DNA of 5,148 bases. Origin: Azoarcus sp. Lineage in GTDB: Bacteria > Pseudomonadota > Gammaproteobacteria > Burkholderiales > Rhodocyclaceae. Below, in pieces: positions 4,618 to 5,148 of the stretch. The translations under genes were made by a program, and so were the position numbers. A model generated the notes under the pieces. The model had not been told where the DNA came from, did no database searches, and saw nothing but the letters and a program-made list of their open reading frames with translations. Each line of letters begins with the position of its first letter. The first letter of the stretch is position 1. The stretch covers positions 1 to 5,148 of the forward strand of contig JAITWP010000092.1 of NCBI GenBank assembly GCA_031285365.1, given 5' to 3'.

Positions 4618-5148
4618 ATGCAGTACGTCGGCTTTTCCTTGCGCAATAACCTCTTCGTTGCCCCCATGGCCGGGGTCACCGATCGTCCTTTCCGCATGCT
4701 GTGCAAGCGCATGGGTGCAGGATTGGCAGTTTCCGAAATGGTGACCTCCAACTCCCTGCTCTACGGCAGCGCCAAAACCCGACGCCGCGCCGACCATACC
4801 GGAGAACCGGGGCCGGTCTCGGTGCAGATCGCCGGGGCCGATCCCGCGATGCTGGCCGAAGCCGCCCGCTACAACGCCGAGCGTGGCGCGCAGATCATCG
4901 ACATCAACATGGGTTGTCCCGCCAAAAAGATCTGCAACGTCATGGCAGGTTCGGCCCTCATGCAGAATGAGGCGCTCGTGGCCCGTATTCTCGATGCCGT
5001 GGTACGCGCCGTGCCCGAAACACCGGTCACCCTCAAGATTCGTACCGGCTGGAACCGCACCAGCAAAAACGCCGTCGTCATCGCCCGCATTGCCGAGGAT
5101 TGCGGCGTTCGCGCGCTCGCCATTCATGGCCGTACCCGCGCCGACCAA
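4618..5148 (+). CDS. dusB: tRNA-dihydrouridine synthase, DusB type, N-terminal part (3' end outside window)
   Basis: The first 177 residues of a roughly 320-350-residue enzyme are present; the frame is open to the window end. Dus enzymes use FMN and NADPH to reduce specific uridines in the tRNA D-loop. The TIM-barrel features are the FMN-site start VAPMAGVTDRPFR, SEMVTSNSLLYG, VSVQIAGADP, the catalytic cysteine Cys100 in NMGCPAKKI, Lys140 in TLKIRTGW, and His170 in IHGRTRADQ. The ATG at 4618 gives MQYVGFSLRNNLFVAPMAG, which aligns with the start of E. coli DusB, but it has no good ribosome binding site. An in-frame TTG at 4594 has GAGGT 7 nt upstream and would add eight residues. In many betaproteobacteria dusB is followed by fis, purH and ruvC, which cannot be checked here. 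The PEP-CTERM 3 terminator separates it from the array. Confidence 0.93.
   Translation, partial: MQYVGFSLRNNLFVAPMAGVTDRPFRMLCKRMGAGLAVSEMVTSNSLLYGSAKTRRRADHTGEPGPVSVQIAGADPAMLAEAARYNAERGAQIIDINMGCPAKKICNVMAGSALMQNEALVARILDAVVRAVPETPVTLKIRTGWNRTSKNAVVIARIAEDCGVRALAIHGRTRADQ

Noticed and set aside
4546..5148. Long minus-strand open frame of 200 codons opposite dusB
   Set aside because: It is a mirror of a GC-rich coding strand. It overlaps a clear Dus enzyme for its whole length, runs into the terminator region, and shows no recognisable family.

Overview
The window looks like a chromosomal segment of a betaproteobacterium, most likely of the Rhodocyclales type (Zoogloea, Azonexus/Dechloromonas, Accumulibacter and relatives). 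The reasons are moderately GC-rich coding DNA, RuvA and DusB sequences of betaproteobacterial character, and several PEP-CTERM proteins, which are typical of floc- and biofilm-forming members of this group. The genus is inference.

Layout, all on the + strand. (1) 2-613 is the 3' end of a cyclic-di-GMP phosphodiesterase (EAL domain) gene. (2) 670-1257 is ruvA, a complete Holliday-junction-binding subunit gene, without ruvC directly before it or ruvB directly after it. (3) 1275-4547 is a tandem array of three paralogous genes for secreted PEP-CTERM proteins of about 280-290 residues. All have a signal peptide, the conserved TH.N-type region, a tyrosine/aromatic-rich beta-type core, and a C-terminal PEP motif, hydrophobic helix and arginine cluster. 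They are consistent with the THxN group of PEP-CTERM proteins. (4) 4618 to the window end is the 5' part of a tRNA-dihydrouridine synthase gene (dusB type).

The most interesting content is regulatory. Each of the three PEP-CTERM genes is a separate transcription unit with the same control region. It starts with a 17-bp element TGTCG-N6-TTTACA centred 60, 60 and 61 nt upstream of the -24 GG. An IHF-like site follows exactly 19 nt upstream of that GG. Then comes a canonical sigma-54 promoter (GG-N10-GC), then the RBS and gene, and finally a strong rho-independent terminator. This predicts a co-regulated RpoN-dependent regulon driven by an enhancer-binding protein. The PrsK/PrsR two-component system, known to accompany exosortase/PEP-CTERM systems, is the natural candidate, but neither it nor an exosortase is in the window.

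If expressed, the three proteins would be exported by Sec, anchored briefly in the inner membrane by the C-terminal helix, and processed by an exosortase (XrtA/EpsH type) for release to the surface or matrix. They probably act in exopolysaccharide-associated floc or biofilm formation. The paralogues have diverged: the second has lost one of two cysteine pairs, and the third has lost the Thr and Tyr of THYN. The array separates ruvA from dusB and appears to be an accessory insertion between housekeeping genes. No tRNA, rRNA, CRISPR or insertion sequence was seen, and no gene-free stretch exceeds 300 nt.
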